A stretch of DNA of 31,730 bases from Desulfobacteraceae bacterium (GTDB lineage Bacteria; Desulfobacterota; DSM-4660; Desulfatiglandales; B25-G16), in NCBI GenBank assembly GCA_030615565.1, contig JAUWZC010000002.1, forward strand, positions 1-31,730, written 5' to 3'. The notes beneath the pieces are model-generated. The model was given only the letters and a program-made list of their open reading frames with translations. It was not told the DNA's origin and searched no databases. Positions 24,501 to 30,955 of the stretch are shown piece after piece. The number at the start of each line of letters is the position of its first letter. Position 1 is the stretch's first letter. The position numbers were made by a program, and so were the translations under genes.

Positions 24501-25161
24501 AGACCTGCAAGATACACTAGACGGAAAGAAAGCTAAAGTCACTCATGCTCTCTGTCAGGGTTGCGGAGTTTGTTGTTCAGTTTGCCCCACCGATGCCATC
24601 TCTCTTAATCATTTTACAGATACTCAGATCTTTGCCGAAATTGATACTGCGTATCCAACTCAAAGAAAAGAGAAGCGTTTTGAACCAAAAATCCTAGGCT
24701 TTCTGTGTAATTGGTGTGGCTATGCCGGTGCAGATATGGCTGGAGTTTCTCGAATGCAGTTTGCGCCAAATATGAGGGAAATAAGGGCCATGTGTTCAAG
24801 CAGGATCCACTCCAAATTTATTATACAGGCTTTCTTAAAAAGAGTAGACGGAGTCTTGATTTGTGGGTGCCATTTAGGGGATTGTCATTATATGAAAGCA
24901 AATGAACAGACAGAGAAAATGATCAAGGCTACAAAAAAAAGCTTAGAGAAGATAGGAATAAACCCAGAGAGATTACGACGAGAATACATATCTGCTGCCG
25001 AAGGGACTAAATATGCTGAAGCTGTCAATAGGTTTACCAATTTCTTGACTAAGTTGGGCCCTATTGAGATAAATGAAGAACAAGAAAAAAAATTGGTGAA
25101 ATTGAAGTTAAGAACCTCCAAGAAAAGAAAAACGAAAACAAATGTTGAGAAAGAAATTTAG
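21583..25161 (+). CDS. Selenoprotein: HdrA-HdrA-MvhD fusion (BamE/BamF-like electron-bifurcation subunit)
   Basis: One reading frame of 1192 residues if TGA 23005-23007 is read as selenocysteine (Sec475). Module 1 (about 10-460) is an HdrA-type FAD protein (VVGAGIAGIQASLDLA, LDCSMCIESPK) with an inserted ferredoxin (CRGCCACAQYCP from C121). Module 2 begins at KPKVGVFICH-Sec-GVNIG, the N-terminal HdrA signature normally FxCHCGxNI, and continues with AACTPRTHEPLFQD, ANIREHCSWVH, a second FAD domain (VIGGGLAGMTAALNLA) and two ferredoxin motifs (from C958 and C991). The C-terminus is an MvhD/FrhD domain (FLCNWCGYAGADMAG about 1040, GCHLGDCHY about 1098). HdrA bifurcates electrons at FAD, and MvhD links it to a hydrogenase or dehydrogenase. 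Coding after the TGA stays in frame and conserved, ruling out ordinary termination or decay. Sec in HdrA is known from methanogens, and selenoproteins are known in anaerobic benzoate metabolism. Confidence 0.9.
23005..23039 (+). promoter_or_regulatory. UGA selenocysteine codon with bacterial SECIS-like hairpin
   Basis: TGA at 23005-23007 is followed, after 13 bases, by a seven-pair stem: GGAGCGT (23021-23027) with ACGTTCC (23033-23039), including one G-U pair, and loop AGTTG (23028-23032). The loop begins 20 bases after the codon and contains a GU, as in bacterial SECIS elements bound by SelB. The hairpin lies inside coding sequence, as required in bacteria. Pairing and position are seen; SelB recognition is inferred. 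The selA, selB, selC and selD genes are not in the window. Confidence 0.7.
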
Positions 25162-25175
25162 AATAATTGCTATCA

Positions 25176-25195
25176 GGGATAGTCAACTATCACCC
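25176..25195 (+). terminator. Hairpin after the HdrA-MvhD gene, possible weak terminator
   Basis: GGGATAG (25176-25182) and CTATC-A-CCC (25187-25195) form a stem with one bulged A and a TCAA loop, 14 bases after the stop. There is no T-run, so Rho-independent termination is doubtful, but it marks the end of the bam-like unit. Confidence 0.35.
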
Positions 25196-25294
25196 CTAAA
25201 AGAGGTGGCTTGAATTTAACATTTTATTACTACGAAAATGATAATTGGCTGAGCAAAAAGAACATTGAACATAAAGGATTGAGAGGATGAAAGC

Positions 25295-26320
25295 TTGAAT
25301 GAATACACGGTAAGGCAGAGGCTTATAGGGCTGCAATTAAAAGACAATATGCGGATATGGTTCCCGCAATCCTATGTTAGGCCAGTTTGCCTCTCAGCTC
25401 ATCGGCATTAGGATAAAAAAGTTTCTCATGGACAAAGAGAAACTTGTAAAGGCGGAGATTGAAACTTATGAGACATATAGGCCCGATCTTATTATAGTCA
25501 TGACTCATTTGCTCATGGAGGCAGAGGCCATGGGAAATGAGCTGAAATTTCCAGAGGATGGAGTGTGTATATCCAAAAAACTGGCCCTTGAGGATAAAGA
25601 AAAATTAAACAGCCTATCTGTACCTGATCCTTGTAAAGGAGGGAGTTTCCCTGATTATCTGTATGCATGTAAGATGGTAAAGGATGCTATAACTGATTCT
25701 AGCGTTGTGGCAATTATTGCCGGGCCATGGACTATTGCCATCGCTTTAAGGGGTGCCAGTGAACTGATAAGGGATGCAATGAAAGACCCTGCCTACGTTC
25801 ACGAACTGATGGAACTTACCACAGAGGTGGCTATCCGATTTGGGCTGGCAATCCCCTCAACTGGAGCAGGTATGAGTTTATCAGAAGCACCAGCTTCAGC
25901 CAGCCTCATCTCTCCAAAGATGTACCGGGAATTTGTATTTCCCTATCACAGAAAGATAATAGGGAGATTGAAGGAGGAAAGGACTAATTGCACCTTAGAA
26001 TCTGAGGGTATGCAGATCCCATCCTGGAGGAGATGGTAAAAACGGGGGCATCAGGAATAAGTGTTGATGCACCCACTAATCTTGCTAAGGCAGTTGAGGT
26101 TGCAAAGGGGAAGGCAGTTGTTATCGGTAATGTAAATACAAGTTTATTTTTTTCAGGCAGCAAGGATGAGATGGAAAGGGCGGTCAAAGACTGCATTGAT
26201 ATAGCCGCCCCTAATGGTGGTTTTATCCTTGCCACTGGATGTGAAGTTCCAGGGATTGCCCCACCTGAAAAAGTCCAGTGGTTTATGGATGCTGCCAGGA
26301 AATTTGGGAGATACCAGTAA
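25295..26320 (+). pseudogene. Frameshifted UroD/MtaA-family (corrinoid methyltransferase-like) pseudogene
   Basis: Across 25295-26320 the reading frame of a uroporphyrinogen decarboxylase/MtaA-like protein can be followed only by changing frame three times. It starts at TTG 25295 (GAGAGG eight bases before), giving NEYTVRQRLIG. It then shifts near 25330 to AIKRQYADMVPAIL, near 25375 to GQFASQLIGI and a long intact stretch, and near 26000 to GYADPILEEMVKTGASGIS up to the stop at 26318-26320. Each shift is explained by loss of one base in a short run (GGGG, TTT and AAA expected). At the third site an in-frame TGA (26006-26008) also replaces the Cys expected in the family's H-x-C-G metal motif. 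In MtaA-type enzymes that motif binds zinc for methyl transfer to coenzyme M or corrinoid. I take it as a dead gene; sequencing error and recoding are the alternatives. Confidence 0.75.
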
Positions 26321-26427
26321 GGGAAATTCTATTTTATGTTTACATTAGATAGGGAACAGAAGGTCTTTGAGATCAAATGACACAGGTTTTCCCCTTTGAA
26401 GTCAGGATTGACTTGGACAGAAATTGT

Positions 26428-26550
26428 CCACTGGGCAGGATTGGCGATACGGAAGTCTTTGCATAGGTTGCCGCATTCTTGTTTTCTGCCGCAGCCAAAT
26501 ATATTACTGGAGAGATATTGGATGTGAATGGGAGCTTGTTAATGGATTGA
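26428..26550 (+). pseudogene. C-terminal remnant of a short-chain dehydrogenase/reductase
   Basis: The frame from 26428 reads PLGRIGDTEVFA, a TAG stop (26464-26466), then VAAFLFSAAAKYITGEIL and DVNGSLLMD before TGA 26548-26550. This is the standard end of SDR proteins (PLGRxGxxEExA, FLxSxxAxYITG, DVNGG). The catalytic and nucleotide-binding parts are absent, and the 26321-26427 stretch before it shows no gene. It is not part of the intact SDR at 27428. It sits between the UroD-like pseudogene and the C_GCAxxG_C_C gene. Confidence 0.7.
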
Positions 26551-26597
26551 CGAAATATTTACAGACATAAAAATCCTTCAAAAAAGGGCGGGGAATC

Positions 26598-27128
26598 ATG
26601 CAAGCGGAAAGAAGAAAGAAAGAACTTCTTGAAAAGGCTTATAAGCTTGGATTTGAATATGAAAAAAACTACAAAGGCTGCTCTCAATGTGTAATTGCAG
26701 CCATACAGGATACTTTGGGTACCAGAGACGACAGGGTATTCAAGGCGGGCACCGGGCTGGCGGCAGGTGGGGGCTTGACCGGGATTGGGGTCTGCGGGGG
26801 CTATGTCGGCGGAGTGATGGTCCTTAGCCAGCTTTGCGGGCGCGAGCGTTCGAACTTTGAGGACCCCGAACGAATCCGATTCAAATCTTTTGATCTTGCC
26901 AAAAAGTTAATAGATGAGTTTGTACGGGAATTTGGTACTATTATATGTCGAGACATTCAGACCATAAAATTTGGACGTCCTTATTATATCAGAGATCTGG
27001 AAGATTTTAACAAATTTGAAGAAGCAGGCGGTCATGATGATAAGTGTACGGATGTAGTGGGAAAGGCCGCTAAAATGGCTGTTAAATTAATTCTGGATGA
27101 GGACTTAGTTGCTTTGCCAAAAAAATAA
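26598..27128 (+). CDS. C_GCAxxG_C_C family protein (paralogue 1)
   Basis: A 176 aa protein of the C_GCAxxG_C_C family, probably redox or metal binding with no established reaction. The cysteines that define the family are present: C28 and C31 (KGCSQCVIAAIQD), C66 (GVCGGYVGG), C117 (IICRDIQ) and C150. There is no signal peptide or membrane helix, though the glycine-rich centre (54-74) is hydrophobic. A GGCGGGG stretch precedes the ATG. It resembles the minus-strand gene at 28535-29044 along its whole length, with matching spacing of the first two cysteines (28 and 31 in both). It has an extra C80. Family members are common in anaerobes near methyltransferase- and Fe-S-rich loci. Confidence 0.85.
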   Translation: MQAERRKKELLEKAYKLGFEYEKNYKGCSQCVIAAIQDTLGTRDDRVFKAGTGLAAGGGLTGIGVCGGYVGGVMVLSQLCGRERSNFEDPERIRFKSFDLAKKLIDEFVREFGTIICRDIQTIKFGRPYYIRDLEDFNKFEEAGGHDDKCTDVVGKAAKMAVKLILDEDLVALPKK

Positions 27129-27150
27129 ATGTCAACATTTTAGCCCAAAA

Positions 27151-27181
27151 AACACCCAGCTCAAGAACTGCAAGGGGTGTT
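27151..27181 (+). promoter_or_regulatory. Hairpin that could hide the ribosome binding site of the following ORF
   Basis: AACACCC (27151-27157) pairs with GGGTGTT (27175-27181), leaving a 17-base loop. The right arm overlaps the AAGGGG that serves the ATG at 27184. It may be a translation control element or simply the end of the preceding unit; no T-run follows. Confidence 0.3.
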
Positions 27182-27183
27182 CC

Positions 27184-27435
27184 ATGAGATTCCAAGGATA
27201 TCGAAGAAAGGATGGTGGTATAGGGATACGTAATATAGTCGCAATCGTGTTTTGCACAGCGTGCATCACCGATATTCCTAAATTTAAGATGGAAAGGTGT
27301 GCCCAGGTTTATTTTTTTCTTATCGTTGTACTCTGTTTTCAACCATTAGTCATGGTAGCAGCATTTATTCCAAAACGTGCTCATTTTTGGGTAGATTCAG
27401 AAAACGGTATCTTACGAGGTGTTATCGGTGAATAG
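27184..27435 (+). pseudogene. Short ORF beginning like a UxaA/altronate dehydratase C-domain; probable remnant
   Basis: The ATG at 27184 gives 83 codons. The first 20 or so (RFQGYRRKDGGIGIRNIVAI) match the start of the large domain of altronate/galactarate dehydratase-family proteins (FxGYxRxDGRxGxRN). After that the similarity ends and a hydrophobic, Cys-containing stretch follows up to the TAG at 27433-27435. The family domain is normally over 300 residues, so nearly all of it is missing. The frame overlaps the SDR start by eight bases. It could still be translated as a leader peptide. Remnant status is inferred. Confidence 0.45.
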
Positions 27436-28201
27436 TTATAAACTTTTTGATTTACATGGCAAAGTATCCATTGTTACAGGTGGAGGTAGTGGACTGGGTC
27501 GGATGATGGCCACTGGTTTAGGAGAAGCGGGATCTGATATCGTCATTTGCTCAAGGAAATTGGAAAAATGTGAAGCAACAGCACATGAGATAGAAAAATT
27601 AGGCGTGAGGGCCTTGGCCATTCAGTGCGACATCAACCGTGATGAAGATCTTGATCGAGTTGTTAGGGAAACTTTAAAGAAATTTCAAAAGATAGATATT
27701 TTGGTAAATAATTCTGGGCGAACATGGGGTGCATCCCCTGAAGACATTAAAATAGAAGACTGGCAAAAAGTCATTGACCTGAATATCACAGGTACTTTTC
27801 GATGCACACAAAAAGTGGGAAGAGAGATGATTAAGCAAAAAAGCGGAAAGATCATCAATATTTCCTCATACGCTGGCCTTAAAGGGGTTGATCCTGAATA
27901 TTTAAATTCGATTTCGTACAATACCTCCAAAGGCGCTATCATCACTTTTACAAAGGATTTAGCTACAAAATGGGCAAAGTTCAATATCAACGTAAATTGT
28001 ATTGCCCCGGGTTGGTTTCATACTAAGATGAGTGAATGGACTTTAGAAAACAAGGGGAATATTATATCCTCCTGCCTTCTCATAAAAAGATTTGGGGACG
28101 AAGATGACCTCAAAGGGGCTGTCATCTTTTTAGCCTCAAGGGCTTCAGATTATATGACCGGACAAATTTTGTCTGTAGATGGAGGTCTAACAGCTTGGTG
28201 A
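27428..28201 (+). CDS. Short-chain dehydrogenase/reductase (SDR, FabG/gluconate 5-dehydrogenase-like)
   Basis: A complete classical SDR of 257 aa from GTG 27428, chosen because GAGG lies eight bases upstream; an in-frame GTG at 27419 overlaps that site. It oxidises an alcohol or reduces a ketone with NAD(P). The cofactor loop TGGGSGLG is at 17-24 and NNSG (normally NNAG) at 94-97. The catalytic serine is in NISSYAG (144-150), and Y164 and K168 come from YNTSK. APGWF follows near 193. CSRK after the second strand leaves cofactor preference open. It is flanked by the two C_GCAxxG_C_C genes and by remnants, and is the only intact enzyme gene between 25.2 and 29.3 kb. The substrate is unknown. 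Confidence 0.9.
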   Translation: MNSYKLFDLHGKVSIVTGGGSGLGRMMATGLGEAGSDIVICSRKLEKCEATAHEIEKLGVRALAIQCDINRDEDLDRVVRETLKKFQKIDILVNNSGRTWGASPEDIKIEDWQKVIDLNITGTFRCTQKVGREMIKQKSGKIINISSYAGLKGVDPEYLNSISYNTSKGAIITFTKDLATKWAKFNINVNCIAPGWFHTKMSEWTLENKGNIISSCLLIKRFGDEDDLKGAVIFLASRASDYMTGQILSVDGGLTAW

Positions 28202-28246
28202 CCTTAAAGAAAAGATGTTTTAAACGGCGGTGAGCACTCAGTTCTA

Positions 28247-28480
28247 GTTTGGTATTAGAGGAACTTCAAACGGTGTTTCGAGAAACTGCTCTCCCGCGCT
28301 CAAGATGCCCCTCACAAATGCTTTGGGCGCACTATTTTTTATGCCTCTCATAGGTTGCTCTGTTGATTTCGGAATCATATACATATCGTGCAATGAGGTC
28401 CTGGTGCAATCCTCAAATAGATCGCTCTCAATGTAACAAAAAACACATTGGTGAGGGTATACCTTATACTTGCAATAGTT
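28247..28480 (-). pseudogene. Cys-rich open frame without a good start; possible gene remnant
   Basis: In the 333-base gap between the SDR and the second C_GCAxxG_C_C gene, the minus strand is open from a TAG at 28481-28483 to a TAG at 28244-28246. It encodes 78 residues with NYCKYKV, HQCVFCYIESDLFEDC and an end of ETPFEVPLIPN. The C-x8-C-x2-C spacing and composition look protein-like, but the only ATGs lie in the middle of the frame. I do not recognise a family. A competing frame from an ATG near 28503 encodes about 45 hydrophobic residues. Either the gene has lost its start or both frames are chance. Nothing else is seen in 28202-28534. Confidence 0.3.
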
Positions 28481-28534
28481 CTAAATAGGGATTTTACAAT
28501 GTCTGTTCCCATTTATAGTAAGCCCTTTACCCCC

Positions 28535-29044
28535 TCAGGCTTTGTTTTTCTCCAAGTAATCCAATATAAATTCAGCAGTCATCCTGGCGATTTTAGCAAC
28601 CACTTTAGGGCATTCTATGTAACCTCCTGCCTCAATGAATTCCTTGTATTGTTCTGGGTCAGCAAGGTTATAGAATCTTCCTAATCTATCTGTCTGTATC
28701 TTGGTGCAGTTTGTAGTTCCGAATTCCTTTTCAACTTTTTTTGCTAATCTAAATCCTGCTGCCAGTGAATTGTTCAGAGCATTTGAATCTTTAAGATCTT
28801 CTTTTGCAGTAACAATTCCAACGGCGAGCAATCCCCCTATAAGGGCCCCGCATGTCTCTCCACGCATGGCAATACCAGCCGCCAACGGGGTCGATGCTTT
28901 TAAACTTGGGCCATCTCCTAAATCTAAATGATCCTGTAAGGCCTTGAATACACATCTGGAGCAGCCATGAAATTCTTTTTCATAGTCGTAGGCTGTCTGC
29001 TCAATCTTATTCAATAATTCCTCTCTGGAAGTTTTTTCTGGCAT
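28535..29044 (-). CDS. C_GCAxxG_C_C family protein (paralogue 2)
   Basis: A 169 aa paralogue of the protein at 26598-27128, on the opposite strand. The ATG at 29044 has AAAGGA eight bases upstream. Family cysteines are C28 and C31 (HGCSRCVFKALQD), C65 (GETCGALIGG), C113 (TNCTKIQ) and C145 (YIECPKV). The C80 of the other copy is absent. The middle segment ALIGGLLAVGIV is hydrophobic and may pack internally or against the membrane. Function is unknown; a redox or metal-centre role is suggested only by the cysteines. The preceding gene on this strand is a truncated DUF362 protein. Confidence 0.85.
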   Translation of the reverse strand: MPEKTSREELLNKIEQTAYDYEKEFHGCSRCVFKALQDHLDLGDGPSLKASTPLAAGIAMRGETCGALIGGLLAVGIVTAKEDLKDSNALNNSLAAGFRLAKKVEKEFGTTNCTKIQTDRLGRFYNLADPEQYKEFIEAGGYIECPKVVAKIARMTAEFILDYLEKNKA

Positions 29045-29087
29045 AATCTTTATCCTTTATTTTTTAGAATAAAAAGAGGCAGATTAT

Positions 29088-29294
29088 TCAATCTTTTAAA
29101 GTATAATGGCTGGTGGCGGCATATATTCTATAGAGAGCTATTAAATGTAGATTGTCCCACCCAACCAGATTAGGTTTGATAAAGATATGGTCATCCCTTT
29201 TGAGGCCCTCAAGACCATTACAAAGGATGATAGCCTCCCTGAGTGAGTCAGGAGAACTGGCATACTGCTTAATAGTAACAACCGATCTATTCAC
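29088..29294 (-). pseudogene. Truncated DUF362-family protein (N-terminal fragment)
   Basis: From GTG 29294 (AGAGG just upstream) the frame reads SVVTIKQYASSPDSLREAI, CNGLEGLKRDD and IFIKPNLVGWDN, the characteristic beginning of DUF362 proteins. Then about 20 unrelated residues follow to the stop at 29088. Full members have roughly 300-450 residues, often with ferredoxin motifs; here only about 48 residues remain, so the rest was deleted. The fragment lies 43 bases before the C_GCAxxG_C_C gene on the same strand and may mark the deletion junction. Confidence 0.65.
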
Positions 29295-29403
29295 CTGGAT
29301 CCTCTTTTCATAAAAAAACACTTAATTTTTATATTACCCATTCATTTAGGCAATAAGAATTAATAACCTTAACCTTTGGTAAGATCACAAGGAATTTTTT
29401 ACC

Positions 29404-29448
29404 GCCGCCCTTTAATGCCCCACCCGGGAGGGTGGGGATGGAGGCGGC
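29404..29448. repeat. GC-rich nested palindrome, copy 1
   Basis: CCCCACCC (29418-29425) pairs perfectly with GGGTGGGG (29430-29437) around GGGA. An outer GCCGCC (29404-29409) pairs with GGCGGC (29443-29448). It stands out from its AT-rich surroundings and resembles copy 2 at 29473-29495 in the core CCCRCCCGGRAGGGYGGG. No T-run follows. A REP-like or miniature repeat is the likeliest reading. Confidence 0.6.
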
Positions 29449-29472
29449 TAATGAATTATTTCCTTTTTTAAA

Positions 29473-29495
29473 GACCCGCCCGGAAGGGCGGGGTC
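29473..29495. repeat. GC-rich palindrome, copy 2
   Basis: GACCCGCCC (29473-29481) pairs with GGGCGGGGTC (29486-29495) around GGAA, with one bulged G. It shares the core of copy 1, 25 bases upstream. The pair may belong to a dispersed genome repeat and could also stop transcription between the convergently isolated blocks, though the T-tract expected of an intrinsic terminator is lacking. Confidence 0.6.
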
Positions 29496-29518
29496 GTTGA
29501 CTTCTCTTTAAAATTTAA

Positions 29519-29546
29519 TTGAAAATAAGGTATATTATCTTATGAG
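29519..29546 (+). promoter_or_regulatory. Sigma70-like promoter of the second thiolase unit
   Basis: TTGAAA (29519-29524) and TATGAG (29541-29546) are 16 bases apart, five and four matches to consensus. The layout resembles the promoter at 4411-4439. It would leave a leader of about 130 bases before the thiolase TTG. Confidence 0.4.
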
Positions 29547-29579
29547 GATTGAAATTTTCTTAACAATAGGTAAGATAAT
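29534..29579. promoter_or_regulatory. Nine-base inverted repeat over the -10 of the second thiolase promoter
   Basis: ATTATCTTA (29534-29542) is matched exactly by TAAGATAAT (29571-29579). A second pair, ATGAGG (29542-29547) and CCTCAT (29587-29592), interlocks with it. The first arm covers part of the proposed -10, so a repressor site or a leader RNA structure is plausible. Pairing is exact; function is inferred. Confidence 0.4.
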
Positions 29580-29685
29580 TATCAAACCTCATTAATTTTT
29601 ATAATGAGATATATGGAGAATTCGGATTAGAATCCATAAAGAGGCATAACAAATTATTATAATCATAAATTCAAGGAGCATACAA

Positions 29686-30954
29686 TTGAAAAATGTTGTT
29701 ATTGTAAGCGGGGTACGGACACCTATCGGAAGATATGGTGGCTCTTTAAAGGATCTTCCAGTATACAAATTCACCAGCCTGGTTTTAAATGAGGCAGTCA
29801 AAAGGGCTAAGATTGAGCCTTACTTGGTAGATGATGTGATCATGGGGCAGTCTTACCAAAATGGTGAGTGTGCAAATGGTGCACGCATGGCCCTTCTTGA
29901 AGCTGGATGGTCTAATGAAGTTCCGGGTGTAACACTGGACCGCCGTTGTTGCTCTGGATTAGATGCCATATTTTTCGGTGTCATGAAGATCCAAACTGAT
30001 AACGCCGATATTATCGTTGCAGGGGGGATGGATAGCATGAGCCAGGCAGAGCTCTACCTCCCAGGAGAGATTAAGTGGGGTTTAGGTGGAAAGATAGATG
30101 AAAAATGGGGCTTTATGCCAAAAGGACATGGTAGCCTTTCTATGTGGGGAATACCCATTTATGACCGAATTCAGCGTGCAAGAGTGATGTCCCAGCCTAT
30201 TGACAGATTTGGTGAACTCAATTCCATGATGACCTGGGCGGAAAAGGCAGCCAAAGAAGAGAAGATCACAAGAGAGGAGGCTGATAACTGGTCCCTGCGA
30301 AGCCATCAGAAGGCTATTGCTGCAATAGAGCATGGCAAATTCAGTGAAGAGATTGTTCCCATTCCGATCCCACAAAGAAAAGGTGAGCAATTAATCTTTG
30401 ATATAGATGAGACACCCCGGCCAGATACTACATTAGAGAAACTTGCCAAACTGCCCCCTGTCTACCCTGATGGGGTATGTACTGCTGGAAATTCATCTAC
30501 AGAAAATGATGGTGCAGCTGCGGTGGTCTTGATGTCTGAGACAAAGGCAAAAGAGCTGGGCGTGGAACCCATGGCCTATTTCAGATCCTGTGCTATCGCT
30601 GGCAGTGACCCAACTCTTACTTATCCTGCAGTACCTGACTCTGTGAGCAAAGCCCTAAAGAAGGTTGATATAACCATAGATCAAGTAGACCTCATTGAGA
30701 TACAAGAGGCATTTGCTGTGCAGGCGTTGGCCGATGCCAGGATGATGGAGATCAAGAGGGAAGATTATGATAAAAAGATTAATGTCAATGGTTCTGGCAT
30801 TTCCCTTGGTCACCCCATAGCTGGCACTGGCGCTATGAGATTGGTGACCTTACTAAATGAGATGAAAAGGCGCGGTTCAAGGTTTGGATTGGAGACCATT
30901 TGTGGTGGGGGTGGTCTGGGGATAGCTGCTATTTTTGAAAGGAGAGGATTTTAG
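29686..30954 (+). CDS. Thiolase (acetyl-CoA acetyltransferase family), second copy
   Basis: A complete 422 aa thiolase starting at TTG 29686, fixed by AAGGAG seven bases upstream. The nucleophile is C88 in LDRRCCSGLDA, followed by a second Cys at 89. AGGMDSMSQAE comes next, then QEAFA in place of NEAF, H376 in SLGHPIAGTG and C406 in CGGGGLG. A change of the Asn in NEAF to Gln is uncommon, because that Asn orders the catalytic water. It is followed within two bases by a 3-hydroxyacyl-CoA dehydrogenase, forming another beta-oxidation pair. It is longer than and divergent from the thiolase at 4490, so a different acyl chain or ring-derived substrate is likely. Confidence 0.93.
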   Translation: MKNVVIVSGVRTPIGRYGGSLKDLPVYKFTSLVLNEAVKRAKIEPYLVDDVIMGQSYQNGECANGARMALLEAGWSNEVPGVTLDRRCCSGLDAIFFGVMKIQTDNADIIVAGGMDSMSQAELYLPGEIKWGLGGKIDEKWGFMPKGHGSLSMWGIPIYDRIQRARVMSQPIDRFGELNSMMTWAEKAAKEEKITREEADNWSLRSHQKAIAAIEHGKFSEEIVPIPIPQRKGEQLIFDIDETPRPDTTLEKLAKLPPVYPDGVCTAGNSSTENDGAAAVVLMSETKAKELGVEPMAYFRSCAIAGSDPTLTYPAVPDSVSKALKKVDITIDQVDLIEIQEAFAVQALADARMMEIKREDYDKKINVNGSGISLGHPIAGTGAMRLVTLLNEMKRRGSRFGLETICGGGGLGIAAIFERRGF

Positions 30955-30955
30955 A

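Noticed and set aside
17925..25161. A complete benzoyl-CoA reductase and ring-cleavage locus
   Set aside because: BamG, H, I, BamA and BamQ are not present in the window, and active-site identity could not be proven, so only BamB/C/D/E-like names by similarity and context are used.
26006..26008. Selenocysteine in the UroD/MtaA-like gene
   Set aside because: The gene also carries three frameshifts, so nonsense decay is simpler; kept only as a possibility for checking reads.
29404..29495. Rho-independent terminators
   Set aside because: The stems are strong, but neither is followed by a T-tract on either strand, and the two share a repeat core; a repeat family fits better.
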